Origin: Litchfieldia salsa
GTDB lineage: Bacteria; Bacillota; Bacilli; Bacillales; Bacillaceae_L
Direction of reading: 5' to 3'
DNA: 49,458 nt
Assembly: GCF_900104555.1 (NCBI RefSeq)
Contig: NZ_FNJU01000005.1
Coordinates: 1 to 49,458 of the forward strand
Part shown: positions 33,815-41,276 of the stretch, in pieces
Layout of the letters: each line of letters opens with the position of its first letter
Numbering within the stretch: position 1 is the first letter of the stretch
The notes under the pieces: model-generated
Databases searched by the model: none
What the model saw: the letters and a program-made list of their open reading frames with translations, nothing else
Told to the model about the DNA's origin: nothing
Made by a program: the position numbers and the translations under genes

Positions 33815-34447
33815 ATGTACACAAATTTCCATGAAATATTCACATATTTACGAGAACTACACAAGTATGTTGAACGACAAAATCAAAGAATTACTACCAT
33901 GGAACGGACCATACAAGAGCTTCAAAGGTCCCTTCATGACTTAAGTCAACGTCCCTCTACTACGATTGAGAGAATTGAATATAAATTTGATCAATTAAAA
34001 GTTGAATCACTTGAAGGGACATTAAATATTGGTTTAACTCCAAATGGTGAAAACATTGAGGATTTTAGTGTCGCACAAGGTAAGATGAATGTTCCTGAAA
34101 TGCGGAATGCTCAACCTGATGAATATCTGCAATCTTACCATGAAAATATCCACAAAGAAGTGATTCAATATCTAGATAATGACTGCCACGAGTTTATTAG
34201 AAACCTAGAAGTGCAAGGAAACCACAATCTTGATGATTCATATCGTGAGTTTATTATAGACGATATTCGAAATCAAATACCAGAACGAATTCATTATTAT
34301 CTTAAACAACAACAAGCTAACTTACATTTACCTGATAAAGCAAAAGAAGTCCATCACCATACAGTTGATACAGTTATAAAAGACATCCAGAATTCAATTG
34401 TTACATTTCTAAACAACATTCCAAATGAAATGAAAGGTGGCAATTAA
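33815..34447 (+). CDS. gerPC: Spore germination protein GerPC
   Basis: A 210-residue GerPC. The N-terminal part (about 8-45) is a predicted coiled coil (LRELHKYVERQNQRITTMER), followed by RIEYKFDQLKVESLEGTLNIGL, the GerPC core, and a hydrophilic helical C-terminus. The frame opens at a GTG at 33806, but GAGGAG at 33801 fits the ATG at 33815 with 8-base spacing. It overlaps no gene; gerPD starts 2 bases behind its stop. Because the repeat separates it from gerPAB, it may need its own promoter; a weak sigma-K-like AC-N18-CATACTTTT lies near 33707-33745. Confidence 0.88.
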   Translation: MYTNFHEIFTYLRELHKYVERQNQRITTMERTIQELQRSLHDLSQRPSTTIERIEYKFDQLKVESLEGTLNIGLTPNGENIEDFSVAQGKMNVPEMRNAQPDEYLQSYHENIHKEVIQYLDNDCHEFIRNLEVQGNHNLDDSYREFIIDDIRNQIPERIHYYLKQQQANLHLPDKAKEVHHHTVDTVIKDIQNSIVTFLNNIPNEMKGGN

Positions 34448-34449
34448 AA

Positions 34450-34629
34450 TTGAACTTTACAGTTGTAAATAAAGAGCTAAATGTCGGTCACATTGATATT
34501 GTTGCAGTAGCATCTTCATCTGTTTTCTTAGTAGGAGATACTAGAACAATTACCTTATCTTCTAGTTTTGATACTCCCCCTGAATCACTGATAATCGGAC
34601 CTTTTGTCCCATTATCACCACAGGGATAA
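34450..34629 (+). CDS. gerPD: Spore germination protein GerPD
   Basis: A 59-residue protein starting from TTG at 34450, with AAAGGTGG 9 bases upstream inside the end of gerPC. The sequence MNFTVVNKELNVGHIDIV, ASSSVFLVGDT and the Pro-ending SLIIGPFVPLSPQ match GerPD. Its short length and TTG start make it easy to miss. Part of the compact gerPCDEF block. Confidence 0.88.
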   Translation: MNFTVVNKELNVGHIDIVAVASSSVFLVGDTRTITLSSSFDTPPESLIIGPFVPLSPQG

Positions 34630-34633
34630 AAGA

Positions 34634-35083
34634 ATGTTTAGGCGATTATCGGTCGTTGAGTCAATTTATGTGAATTCGGTGTCATTTAGTTCCGTGTTGC
34701 AAATTGGAGACTCTAGCCACATCACACCTGTTACGCAAGCCTTAGCAGTTAAACGAGAATATCCATTATTCTTCTCAAATGAAGGAAACTTTAATGAGTA
34801 TTCCGTCTTTACAAGGCCAATTCCTGCTGTTTCCATTGAAGAATCTTTTAATATGGCAACCTTCAATGAAAAACCTAATATTAAAGTAAATACCATTCGG
34901 GTAACGGGTGCGTCGGCTTCTTCAGTTATTCATATCGGATCTACTAACAACATAAGGGCTGAAGCTAGAATTAAGCACATTCGTCAACTACTCGATCAAC
35001 CCGAAGATATGTCTATCTCAAAACAAGATCAAATAAATAGTCAATTAGAAGGACCCTCTTCTAGTGAGGAAGGAGGAGCTTAA
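34634..35083 (+). CDS. gerPE: Spore germination protein GerPE
   Basis: A 149-residue GerPE: MFRRLSVVESIYVNSVSFSSVLQIGD, with a second similar block VNTIRVTGASASSVIHIGST near 90-110, suggesting an internal duplication of the small GerP beta unit. The frame is open further upstream to 34604 inside gerPD, but AGGGATAAAAGA and the family start support the ATG at 34634. The end is Ser/Glu-rich. The stop touches the gerPF start. Confidence 0.88.
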   Translation: MFRRLSVVESIYVNSVSFSSVLQIGDSSHITPVTQALAVKREYPLFFSNEGNFNEYSVFTRPIPAVSIEESFNMATFNEKPNIKVNTIRVTGASASSVIHIGSTNNIRAEARIKHIRQLLDQPEDMSISKQDQINSQLEGPSSSEEGGA

Positions 35084-35302
35084 ATGCCTGCAATTGTTGG
35101 ACCCTGTAAGATAAACAGTATTGGTGGTGGGGTTGTTAACTTCGGGGACGCTTTTTATCTTTCTCCAAAGGATACATCTAAAACGAATGCCGGTTGTGGC
35201 GCTTTTAATACCGGTGACTTTATCATGACAAATAGTGGTGTCAGTGCTACAAACACATTTGACTCTGATCTCAACGATCAACAATTAACTGGGAATGCTT
35301 AA
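35084..35302 (+). CDS. gerPF: Spore germination protein GerPF
   Basis: A 72-residue GerPF: MPAIVGPCKINSIGGGVVNFGDAFYLSPK, GAFNTGDFI, ATNTFDSDLNDQ. GAAGGAGG precedes the ATG. It carries two cysteines (C8 and one in AGCGAF) that the paralogue at 35451 lacks. It is the last gene of the operon and is followed by a terminator. Confidence 0.9.
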   Translation: MPAIVGPCKINSIGGGVVNFGDAFYLSPKDTSKTNAGCGAFNTGDFIMTNSGVSATNTFDSDLNDQQLTGNA

Positions 35303-35306
35303 ATAA

Positions 35307-35346
35307 ATGACCCGAAGCTATAATAGTAGCATCGGGTCATGTTTTG
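35307..35346 (+). terminator. Terminator of the gerP operon
   Basis: ATGACCCGA pairs with TCGGGTCAT around a 16-base loop, followed by GTTTTG. The T-run is short. Confidence 0.7.
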
Positions 35347-35386
35347 TAAACTCCGAGAGGTAATCACTGAATAGTAAAGATGTCGA

Positions 35387-35414
35387 ACATAAAACATTGA
35401 CTATACATATGATA
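35387..35414 (+). promoter_or_regulatory. Sigma-K-like promoter of the gerPF-like gene
   Basis: AC at 35387-35388, 17 bases, then CATATGATA, a full match to CATANNNTA. Confidence 0.5.
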
Positions 35415-35450
35415 GTTAGTAAAAATCGAGAATACAAAGGGTGCTTATAT

Positions 35451-35669
35451 ATGCCATCAATCGTAGGACCAATAAAAATAAACAGTGTCGGCGGAGGAGT
35501 CGTAAATTTCGGGGACGCTTTTTATTTATCACCTAAGAGTACGTCGAAAACTAACGCAGGTTCAGGGGCATTTAATACCGGTGACTTTATCAATACAAAC
35601 AACGGTGTTAATGCAACAAATACATTTGACCCTGATGGAAATGACCAACAACTCGCAGCAAATGCTTAA
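35451..35669 (+). CDS. Extra GerPF-like protein
   Basis: A 72-residue paralogue of GerPF, identical in most positions (MPSIVGPIKINSVGGGVVNFGDAFYLSPK; GAFNTGDFINTNNG; TNTFDPDGNDQQLAANA). It lies outside the operon terminator and has its own sigma-K-like promoter, so it is likely a tandem duplication expressed on its own in the mother cell. AAAGGG precedes the ATG; the frame opens earlier at 35397, but MPSIVG is the family start. Confidence 0.87.
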   Translation: MPSIVGPIKINSVGGGVVNFGDAFYLSPKSTSKTNAGSGAFNTGDFINTNNGVNATNTFDPDGNDQQLAANA

Positions 35670-35788
35670 AGTTGGCTAAAATGAAGCCTATTTAGGAATT
35701 AGTCGGATTGATTATGGACAGTGGTACAATCATTTCTCCTTTTATTTCATACAATTTAGTGAAGTGTTATAAAAGGAGGAGAAATTTG

Positions 35789-36034
35789 ATGAATTATTAT
35801 GATATGTGCTGTAGATATAAAGGCCGTACTGTAACGATCACTGATAAAGCTGGAAAACAACATTGTGGACGTATTGTAGATGTGACTAGAACTCATGTAT
35901 ACATTGCCCCACAAGGTGGAAGAAACTTAGGCGGCTTCAGTTATGGTTTTTATGGCGGATGGGGATATAGACCTTACGCAGTACCCCTTGCCTTTATCGG
36001 CGGATTGGCTCTAGGAGCAGCATTTTTCTGGTAA
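35789..36034 (+). CDS. Small Gly/Tyr-rich protein, unknown
   Basis: An 81-residue protein that follows a perfect AAAAGGAGGAG. The first 45 residues (MNYYDMCCRYKGRTVTITDKAG, then GRIVDVTRTHVYIAP) look like a small SH3/Sm-type barrel with a Cys-Cys pair; the middle is Gly/Tyr/Phe-rich (GGFSYGFYGGWGYRPY); the end is a hydrophobic helix (PLAFIGGLALGAAFFW). Its place behind the gerP genes and its Gly/Tyr content suggest a spore-coat or coat-associated product, but that is inference only. Confidence 0.75.
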   Translation: MNYYDMCCRYKGRTVTITDKAGKQHCGRIVDVTRTHVYIAPQGGRNLGGFSYGFYGGWGYRPYAVPLAFIGGLALGAAFFW

Positions 36035-36050
36035 GAATGAAAAAGCTAAG

Positions 36051-36086
36051 AAACTGAGGAAACTGGCGTTTGTCCTCAGTTTTTTA
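36051..36086. terminator. Bidirectional terminator
   Basis: AAACTGAGGA pairs with TCCTCAGTTT around AACTGGCGTTTG, followed by TTTTAG. It serves the small Gly-rich gene; it overlaps the 3' end of the HNH gene. Confidence 0.85.
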
Positions 36087-36375
36087 GTTCGTTTGACTTT
36101 CTTGTTTTCGGTAGTTTACTTGAAGGCTGTTTACGAACCCATTTAATGAACGATGCAATTTTTTCGTCCTCTTTCAGTAAAGGGATTGTATACAGGCGCA
36201 CTGCTAGCTCAGAATTATGATAGAGGGCATGGATTTGCTTATGACAAGGGATACAAAGAGTAGATGTGGCTTCAAATGTACCACCCATTTCTTTAGGTAT
36301 GAGATGATGTACAGTTGTCTCAACTTCCTCTCTCTCGCAAAGTTCACAAGCACCAAGTCGCTTTTTACGTCCCAC
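36076..36375 (-). CDS. HNH endonuclease-like protein (YisB-like)
   Basis: A 99-residue HNH protein. Two Cys pairs (CELC near 10-13 and CIPC near 42-45) frame the HHLIP motif (about 23-27) and KQIHALYHN, forming a beta-beta-alpha metal site. It starts with GTG at 36375, after GGAGAG. A similar gene, yisB (hlpB), lies between gerP and addAB in B. subtilis and is linked there to AddA function. Whether it cuts DNA is not shown. Confidence 0.85.
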   Translation of the reverse strand: MGRKKRLGACELCEREEVETTVHHLIPKEMGGTFEATSTLCIPCHKQIHALYHNSELAVRLYTIPLLKEDEKIASFIKWVRKQPSSKLPKTRKSNELKN

Positions 36376-36550
36376 TACTAAACTCTCCTTTAGTTTGTTC
36401 TTTTAATGTTATTTTCCCTAGTACAATTGATTTTAGCATAATAAGGTTTAATGTCTAAAAAGTGAACCTTCACTTTCATTCTTTTGTTTACTTTATAAAA
36501 AGATTATAATAAAAAAGATAGCTTAAACCCAGTAGAAGGGGAGTAATTAT

Positions 36551-37405
36551 ATGACAAAGAAGATTGCGTGGGTGACTGATTCCACCGCAACATTCACAAA
36601 AGACGAACAACAATGGCTAACAGACAACCATGTCTATGTAATTCCGCTAACTGTTATTTTCGGGGAAGAACAATTTAGAGAAGGTATCGAGATCACGACC
36701 GAGGAATTCTACAAAAAAATGAGTGAGTCAAACGTATCACCCTCTACCTCACAACCAACGCTAGGAGACTTTATCGAACTTTATACCCATCTAAAAGAAC
36801 ACTATGATGAAGCAGTGGCAATTCATGTATCTGGTGAACTTTCAGGTACGTATTCAACATCTGTTCAGGCAGCTGATATGGTTGGGTTTCCAATACATAG
36901 CTTTGACTCGTGGATAGGATCATTTCCATTGAAAATGATTGTGAAAACAGGAATTGAACTTTACAAGCGAGGAATCGACATTCCTGATATACTTATTCAC
37001 CTTACGAATTTAAGAGATAAATGCAAGCTTATGCTTCTTCCTGCCAGTTTAGAACAGTTACGAAAGAGTGGTAGAGTTTCCAATTTCGGCTCATTTATTG
37101 GTAACCTTTTACAGATAAAACCTATTCTCTCTTTTAAAGAAGGTAAGGTTCATATGATCGAAAAAGTAAGATCATATAGCAAAGCGGAAAATACAATTAT
37201 AGATAAGTTCCATCAAAGTTTTGAAACTGGGATATTAGAAGAAGTCGCGGTGTTATATGCAGGTGAGAAATCAGTGGCAGACAAAGTTGTACAGAGGATG
37301 AAGGATAAATACCAGGAACTTAAAATTGAAATCGTTCCACTGATTCCTGTTGCAGGTGTACACACTGGGATTGGAACAGTTGGTTTGGCATGGATTGAAA
37401 AATAA
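36551..37405 (+). CDS. DegV-family protein, second copy
   Basis: A 284-residue DegV/FakB-like fatty-acid-binding protein: KIAWVTDSTATF at the start, SPSTSQPTLGDF, SGELSGTYSTSVQAA, SFDSW, LRKSGRVSNFG, and the end HTGIGTVGLAW. It is clearly diverged from the DegV protein at 6724 (HTGIGT replaces HAGPGT), so the two probably bind different lipids. AGAAGGGGAG precedes the ATG. A truncated family-1 repeat follows. Confidence 0.87.
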   Translation: MTKKIAWVTDSTATFTKDEQQWLTDNHVYVIPLTVIFGEEQFREGIEITTEEFYKKMSESNVSPSTSQPTLGDFIELYTHLKEHYDEAVAIHVSGELSGTYSTSVQAADMVGFPIHSFDSWIGSFPLKMIVKTGIELYKRGIDIPDILIHLTNLRDKCKLMLLPASLEQLRKSGRVSNFGSFIGNLLQIKPILSFKEGKVHMIEKVRSYSKAENTIIDKFHQSFETGILEEVAVLYAGEKSVADKVVQRMKDKYQELKIEIVPLIPVAGVHTGIGTVGLAWIEK

Positions 37406-37409
37406 CCAA

Positions 37410-37437
37410 GAAAAGCGGAAGCGCCTTGTTCAGCCTC
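37410..37437 (+). repeat. Family-1 repeat, 5' end only
   Basis: GAAAAGCGGAAGCGCCTTGTTCAGCC begins 5 bases after the degV stop and then breaks off into unrelated sequence. The following TTTTCTTATCTTTTAAAA also flanks the damaged copies near 28100 and 28211. Confidence 0.75.
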
Positions 37438-37470
37438 CACTGGTTCCGATTTTCTTATCTTTTAAAAAAT

Positions 37471-37504
37471 GAGGCTTATCCCAATAGTGCTTGGGATAAG
37501 CCTC
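37471..37504. terminator. Bidirectional terminator between degV and addA
   Basis: GAGGCTTATCCCA pairs perfectly with TGGGATAAGCCTC; AACTTTTT follows on the plus strand and ATTTTTTAAAAG on the minus strand. Confidence 0.88.
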
Positions 37505-37514
37505 AACTTTTTCC

Positions 37515-40500
37515 TTACATTTTCAACATAGATCCACCATCAAAGAAATAAAGATATTTCTCAGTTAATGGCTTTCTCCAAATAGCTTCTATTGCTTTTG
37601 TATATAGTTCTAATTGAACTTTATAACGTTCTTCAAGAACTGGTTTGGCTTGCTCAAAATTTTTGAAACGATTAGTTATTTGATCTGTTTTATAATCCAC
37701 CAATACAATTCCCGCTTCATCCTCAAAAATACAATCGATGACCCCTTGAATCAAAACATTTTCATTTTGGTCATGTTCCCAATCTGCATAAGCATCTTTA
37801 GCAGGTATGCCCATACTAAATGGTACCTCACGCCTAACTTCTGATGCATGTATCATTCGTAACCCTATTTCCGAGCGGAAAAAAGCAACAACATGATCAT
37901 AATCAATCACTTCACCCTGCTCCCATGTTAAAAGCTCATTGTTAATCATCTTCGCCACTTGCTCTTGAATGGTATCTTGAGTAATTTCGCGCTTTAAATC
38001 CACATGTTGCATGACCATATGCATAGCAGTGCCAACTTCTGCTGGTGTTAGTGAGGTCTTTTGCATAAATCGTGGTCGGTCAACAAGCGGTGTTTTGAAT
38101 TTCCGTTGGAAAGTTACATCACTATATTCATCTAAACGATCACGCTGGCGCTTAATTTCAGAAACACTCTGCTTTGAGCGGTGATTTGCTGCCGGTAAGT
38201 AATCATATGACCACTTAAGTTGATGGTCTATTTTAGCTTTATATTCTGACTCGATTTCAACCTCTTCCCCAGCTTCAATTGCACAGAGAATTGGTTCATT
38301 CACCTTTTGCTCTTCATTGGATAATGTATGAAGATCTTCTGCTTGAATTCGTTGGACACTCCATTTAGCAGGATGATTCATTAATTCCTCAGGGATATTA
38401 CTTACTTCTTGCTCTCCACGAAGTAATGTACCATCACGATGTCTTATAAGAGCAGGACCAATCCAATCGAGATAGTTCTTAGCACTAGCACGTCTTCCAT
38501 CAGAAAGTAACCAATTTTGATTAGAGAGCTCTTCCTTCCACTTTTCCACTTTCTTATCAAAGTCTTTTACCGTTCCAATAAGGATTAGCTTCTCCTTGGC
38601 TCTAGTTAAAGCTACATAGAGAACCCTCATTTCTTCAGCGATTAGTTCAAGCTTCATCTTTTTCTTAATTGCCTGCATTGGTAAGGTTGGATACGTGATT
38701 CTTCTAGTTGGATTCACATACTTTGAACCAAGGCCTAGCTCCTTATCAAGCAAATATTTCTTATTTAAGTCCATCATATTAAATTGCTTCGAAAGACCAC
38801 CAACAAACACAACCGGAAATTCAAGTCCTTTACTACTATGAATCGTCATCATTCGAACAACATCCTCTTGTTCACCAAGTGCTCTAGCTGTTCCCAAATC
38901 ATCTCCACGTTCTTGCATCCGTTCAATAAAACGCAAGAATCGAAATAACCCTCTAAATGCTGTAGATTCATATTGTCTAGCTCGGTCATAAAGTGCTCTT
39001 AAGTTAGCCTGTCGTTGTTTACCACCAGGCATTCCACCAACAAAATCATAAAAGTAGGTTTCTCTGTACAATTGCCAAATTAAATCTGAAAGACCACCTT
39101 GTCTTGCATGCTTTCTCCACTCAGTTAACTGCTTTAAGAACAGTTGTACCTTATGGGCTGTTTGATCAGTAACTGGTTGATTCTTCACAAAACTCTTAAG
39201 CGCACCGTAAAAGTAGCCAGACTTTTCCTGAATTCGAATCGCGGCAAGCTCATTGGCATCTAAGCCGACAATTGGTGATCTCAAAACCGAGGCCAGTGGA
39301 ATATCCTGGTACGGATTATCAATTACTTTTAACAGTGACATCATAATCGCCACTTCTGTTGCTTCAAAATAACCTGTTGAGAGATTTGCATAGACAGGAA
39401 TTCCCTGTTGCTTAAATTCCTCCATCATTTGTGGAGCCCAAGGCATTGATCGAAGTAAAATCACAATGTCACGGTACATTAAGTTTCTCGTCCGCTCAAT
39501 GCTCCGATCATACACTTGGAAATTAGCGCTAATCATGCTTTTAATTTCTTTTGCAATGGCCCTTGCTTCAAGCTGTGCAGTCTCAAGTTCAGCTTGTTCA
39601 AAGATGGCAAGCCCCTCTTCTGACTCTTCATTATAATCACTCTCGACATCACTACCCATTCGATCAATTAAGAATAATTCTGCTGACATGGCATCACTCG
39701 CTGGATAATCTGCACCAAGCTTTAATTCCGCATCATCATCATAATCAATCTCACCAACAGTCTCACCCATGATTTGTTTGAATAAAAAATTCGTACTATC
39801 TAATACCTCTGCTCGACTTCGGAAGTTTTTAGATAAATCAATCCTTAAGCCACTACTTGATCCATCCTTCGTAAACCTTTTGTATTTACTTAAAAAAAGG
39901 AGTGGTTCAGCTAATCGAAACCTATATATTGATTGTTTGACATCTCCAACCATAAATAGATTACCTGATTCCTCCTCCTCTTTGGAAACCAGCTGAAGGA
40001 TTGATTCTTGAACCATGTTCGTATCTTGATATTCATCTACTAACACTTCTTCAAAATGCGCTCGATATTCTCTTGCAGCCTCTGACGGCTTTAACTCATC
40101 ATTTAACTCATCATTTATAGATGGCTGACGTAAGATACTTAAGCAATAATGCTCAAGGTCTGAGAAATCCACCAAGCCTTTTTCTTGTTTTGCTAATTGA
40201 AATTTATTCTCGAACTCTTTCACAAGAGAAATAAGCATCTCAATTGATGGTTTCATTTCAATCAGGTCATTAAGATACCCTTCAGGCTTTCGATCAAACA
40301 ATTCTTCCTTCAGCTTCTTGACAAGATTTTTTGCGTCATCTCTTAAAGAACTGACGTTTTTTAATAATAACGCATCATACTCGTCACCTTTACATGGCTT
40401 TGCAGTCTTAAAGGTGACTGTTTGCATTTCGTCATAGAGAGCTTGCCATGAGACATTTTTTGCTTTTATTAGTCGATACAATTGCTCAAGATCTGTTTCA

Positions 40501-41276
40501 ATCGTTACAGCCCTCGGTGCAGGCCCACCAGGTTGTTTTGTTAACTCCAATGCCCTTTCAAGACCTTCCTTTGCACTTTCAAAAGAAAGAGATATATCAT
40601 CCATGATGTAAGAGATAAATGCTGTTTCCTCTAATTCTTTCCCCTCAACATTATACAAGTTAACAATCTCATCTAACCAATGGGATGGTGAAGGATTAGA
40701 ACGGGAAAATTCATATAATCTACGAATCATGTTTTGAAGCTCGATATCATTGCGATCATTTGAATATCGGTCAACCAAATCAAAAAATGCTTCATTTTCC
40801 TGATTGCTGTATTGTTCCTCAAGTAAGCTTTCCATCACTTCATCACGAAGTAATTCACCCTCAGTATCATTTGCAATACGGAACCCCGGGTCAAGATCAA
40901 TTAAATAATAGTATTTTCGAATGACATTTAGACAAAAGGAATGCAAAGTAGAAATTGATGCTTGGTTTAACAAACTTAGCTGTTTTCTAAGATGACTTGA
41001 TTCAGGCTGTTCCTTTAACGTCTGTTCAAGTGCCTCTCCAATACGATTACGCATTTCTGCAGCGGATGCGTTAGTAAACGTTACAACTAATAAGCGATCA
41101 ACATCAACAGGGTGCTCATTTGATGTTACCTTCTTAATAATTCGTTCTACTAATACGGCTGTTTTTCCCGATCCCGCTGCGGCTGCAACAAGGATATCTT
41201 GTCCATTTGCAACAATCGCTTTCCACTGATCATCCGTCCATTTACTAGTGGTAGGCTTTGCGATTATTTTATTCAT
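37515..41276 (-). CDS. addA: ATP-dependent helicase/nuclease subunit AddA
   Basis: A 1253-residue AddA, the helicase-nuclease that with AddB resects double-strand breaks and handles Chi sites. UvrD-type helicase: Walker A AGSGKT at 34-39, motif Ia TFTNASAAEM, Walker B VLVDEYQDTN, motif V/VI MTIHSSKGLEFPVVF and LYVALTRAKEK. The C-terminal RecB-type nuclease has VLVDYKT with Asp1194 and Lys1196, and the conserved QLELYTKAI. The frame is open to 41327, but AAAGGAGG precedes the ATG at 41276. The start overlaps the end of addB by 8 bases. Confidence 0.96.
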   Translation of the reverse strand: MNKIIAKPTTSKWTDDQWKAIVANGQDILVAAAAGSGKTAVLVERIIKKVTSNEHPVDVDRLLVVTFTNASAAEMRNRIGEALEQTLKEQPESSHLRKQLSLLNQASISTLHSFCLNVIRKYYYLIDLDPGFRIANDTEGELLRDEVMESLLEEQYSNQENEAFFDLVDRYSNDRNDIELQNMIRRLYEFSRSNPSPSHWLDEIVNLYNVEGKELEETAFISYIMDDISLSFESAKEGLERALELTKQPGGPAPRAVTIETDLEQLYRLIKAKNVSWQALYDEMQTVTFKTAKPCKGDEYDALLLKNVSSLRDDAKNLVKKLKEELFDRKPEGYLNDLIEMKPSIEMLISLVKEFENKFQLAKQEKGLVDFSDLEHYCLSILRQPSINDELNDELKPSEAAREYRAHFEEVLVDEYQDTNMVQESILQLVSKEEEESGNLFMVGDVKQSIYRFRLAEPLLFLSKYKRFTKDGSSSGLRIDLSKNFRSRAEVLDSTNFLFKQIMGETVGEIDYDDDAELKLGADYPASDAMSAELFLIDRMGSDVESDYNEESEEGLAIFEQAELETAQLEARAIAKEIKSMISANFQVYDRSIERTRNLMYRDIVILLRSMPWAPQMMEEFKQQGIPVYANLSTGYFEATEVAIMMSLLKVIDNPYQDIPLASVLRSPIVGLDANELAAIRIQEKSGYFYGALKSFVKNQPVTDQTAHKVQLFLKQLTEWRKHARQGGLSDLIWQLYRETYFYDFVGGMPGGKQRQANLRALYDRARQYESTAFRGLFRFLRFIERMQERGDDLGTARALGEQEDVVRMMTIHSSKGLEFPVVFVGGLSKQFNMMDLNKKYLLDKELGLGSKYVNPTRRITYPTLPMQAIKKKMKLELIAEEMRVLYVALTRAKEKLILIGTVKDFDKKVEKWKEELSNQNWLLSDGRRASAKNYLDWIGPALIRHRDGTLLRGEQEVSNIPEELMNHPAKWSVQRIQAEDLHTLSNEEQKVNEPILCAIEAGEEVEIESEYKAKIDHQLKWSYDYLPAANHRSKQSVSEIKRQRDRLDEYSDVTFQRKFKTPLVDRPRFMQKTSLTPAEVGTAMHMVMQHVDLKREITQDTIQEQVAKMINNELLTWEQGEVIDYDHVVAFFRSEIGLRMIHASEVRREVPFSMGIPAKDAYADWEHDQNENVLIQGVIDCIFEDEAGIVLVDYKTDQITNRFKNFEQAKPVLEERYKVQLELYTKAIEAIWRKPLTEKYLYFFDGGSMLKM

